Part shown: positions 63,113 through 64,000 of the stretch, in pieces
Layout: the number at the start of each line of letters is the position of its first letter
Numbering within the stretch: position 1 is the first letter of the stretch
NCBI RefSeq assembly: GCF_000512205.2
Contig: NZ_CP006644.1
Coordinates: 5,160,501-5,224,500, forward strand
Source: Sphingomonas sanxanigenens DSM 19645 = NX02
Lineage (GTDB): Bacteria > Pseudomonadota > Alphaproteobacteria > Sphingomonadales > Sphingomonadaceae
Length of the DNA stretch: 64,000 nt
Direction of reading: 5' to 3'
Made by a program: the position numbers and the translations under genes
The notes under the pieces: model-generated
Told to the model about the DNA's origin: nothing
Databases searched by the model: none
Seen by the model: only the letters and a program-made list of their open reading frames with translations

Positions 63113-64000
63113 GAAGCGAGTGAATGCGTCCCAGCGGCGCAGCATGTAGTTGATGGCTCTGGCGAGATCATGGTTGCGCGACAGCTTCGCGCGCTGGGCA
63201 ACGAGCCAGGAATGCAGCTCAGTCATCAGCGGCACGCTCAGTTCCTGACGTGCGGCAAGACGCTCGGCGGCGGTCTTTCCGGTGATGGCGCGCTCGATAT
63301 CGAACAGGGCGTCGATCCGTTGCACGGCTTCGAGCGCGATCGGGTAGATCTTGCCGCGTCCCTTCTTGCGGGCCGCGCCTTCGACATCGGCGAGTTCGAA
63401 AAACTTGCGCCGCGCGTGGGCGAAGCAGCCGGCCTCGATGATCGGGCCCGGCACGCGGCCTTCACGATAGAGTTCGCCGTAACCGCCATAGGCGTCGGCC
63501 TGCAGAGTGCCCGACCACGACGCAAGATGCGCTTGCGGATGCTCGCCGCGCCGGTCGCGTGAATAGTGGAACAGTGCTGCCGGCGGATCGGCTCCGGCGA
63601 ACGGCCTGTCGTCGCGGACGTAGACCCAGAGCCGGGCGATATCGGTCTTACTCTTCGCCATGACTGGCACGGTCGTGTCATCGCCATGCAGCCGCTCGGC
63701 CGCAAGGATATAGGCCTCGATCAGCCGGTAGAGCGGCATCAGCGCGAAGGCAGCGGCGCCGACCTGGTCGGCAAGCGTCGATATGCTGAGTGGCACGCCT
63801 TCGCGGGCGAATCGCTCGGCCTGGCGGTTGAGCGGCTGGTGCTGGCCATACTTCTCGAACAGCAGCATGGCGAGGAAACTCGGCCCCGCCCATCCACGCG
63901 GTACGACGTGGAACGGCGCCGGCGGCTGGGAGATCGTCTCGCAATCCCGGCAGGACACCTTCTCCCGCACGGTCTGGATGACCTTCCACGAGCGCGGGAT
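63113..64000 (-). pseudogene. IS66-family transposase (TnpC) fragment, runs off right edge
   Basis: Middle part of an IS66 TnpC: VSCRDCETISQPPAPFHVVP (zinc-binding-like region), FEKYGQHQPLNRQAERFAREG, LHGDDTTVPVMA, LQADAYGGYGELY, and CFAHARRKFFELADV. It ends after NYMLRRWDAFTRF, where the SNNAAERALR part should follow but IS110 sequence begins instead. The frame is open to the window edge. Confidence 0.86.

Overview
The window reads as chromosomal DNA of a high-GC alphaproteobacterium, most likely a sphingomonad. Support comes from the operon styles, the style of the PheA N-terminus, the alphaproteobacterial type SOS box (GTTC-N7-GTTC) in front of uvrA, the CycM-type membrane cytochrome c, and the many GC-rich palindromic repeats between and inside genes. 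The genus is an inference; no rRNA or tRNA gene is present. No CRISPR array or prophage was seen.

Layout. 1-4.4 kb: a truncated CHASE3-HAMP-GAF histidine kinase, rpmI-rplT with a terminator, a PhyH-family dioxygenase and a membrane cytochrome c. 4.5-16 kb: pheA, then an attenuator-like leader and a nitrate assimilation operon (narK, an outer-membrane barrel gene, nirB, nirD, nasA, cobA), followed by a Na/Pi cotransporter. 16-25.5 kb: a low-GC hypothetical gene, a small phosphatase, uvrA, an acyl-CoA ligase, ggt and pyrD. 25.5-32.7 kb: a candidate small RNA, an AraC-type regulator and the suf operon (Rrf2 regulator, sufB, a DUF559 nuclease-like gene, sufC, sufD, sufS, sufT, sufA). 32.8-39.7 kb: two LysR regulators and assorted metabolic or stress genes. 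39.7-42.2 kb: nested insertion-sequence debris. 42.3-59.9 kb: a capsule-type polysaccharide locus with ABC export genes (kpsD/E/M/T family), GSCFA and WcbI decorating enzymes, glycosyltransferases, and GDP-heptose genes (hddA, a fused hddC-gmhB, and a sugar isomerase). 60.2-64 kb: more IS debris (IS256, IS1182, IS110, IS66).

Main observations. (1) A DUF559 gene sits between sufB and sufC, flanked by inverted repeats of about 35 bp. Similar inverted repeat pairs without a gene occur inside the uvrA reading frame, between ggt and pyrD, and (as a variant) between nirD and nasA. This looks like a small mobile unit with MITE-like derivatives, some of which are translated. A different palindrome is translated at the start of SufS. 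(2) The polysaccharide locus looks like a heptose-containing capsule system in which an AGE-family isomerase may stand in for GmhA, and in which the GmhB half of a fusion has lost its usual zinc ligands. The locus lies between IS256-family copies. (3) A 55-bp insertion with a 4-bp direct repeat breaks one IS256 transposase, which itself interrupts an older transposase. (4) IS66 and IS110 remnants are joined in one reading frame.

How the genes cooperate: NarK and perhaps the barrel bring in nitrate, NasA and NirBD reduce it to ammonium, and CobA supplies siroheme precursor for NirB. The suf genes build Fe-S clusters, which NasA, NirB and NirD need. The capsule genes make, decorate and export a surface glycan.
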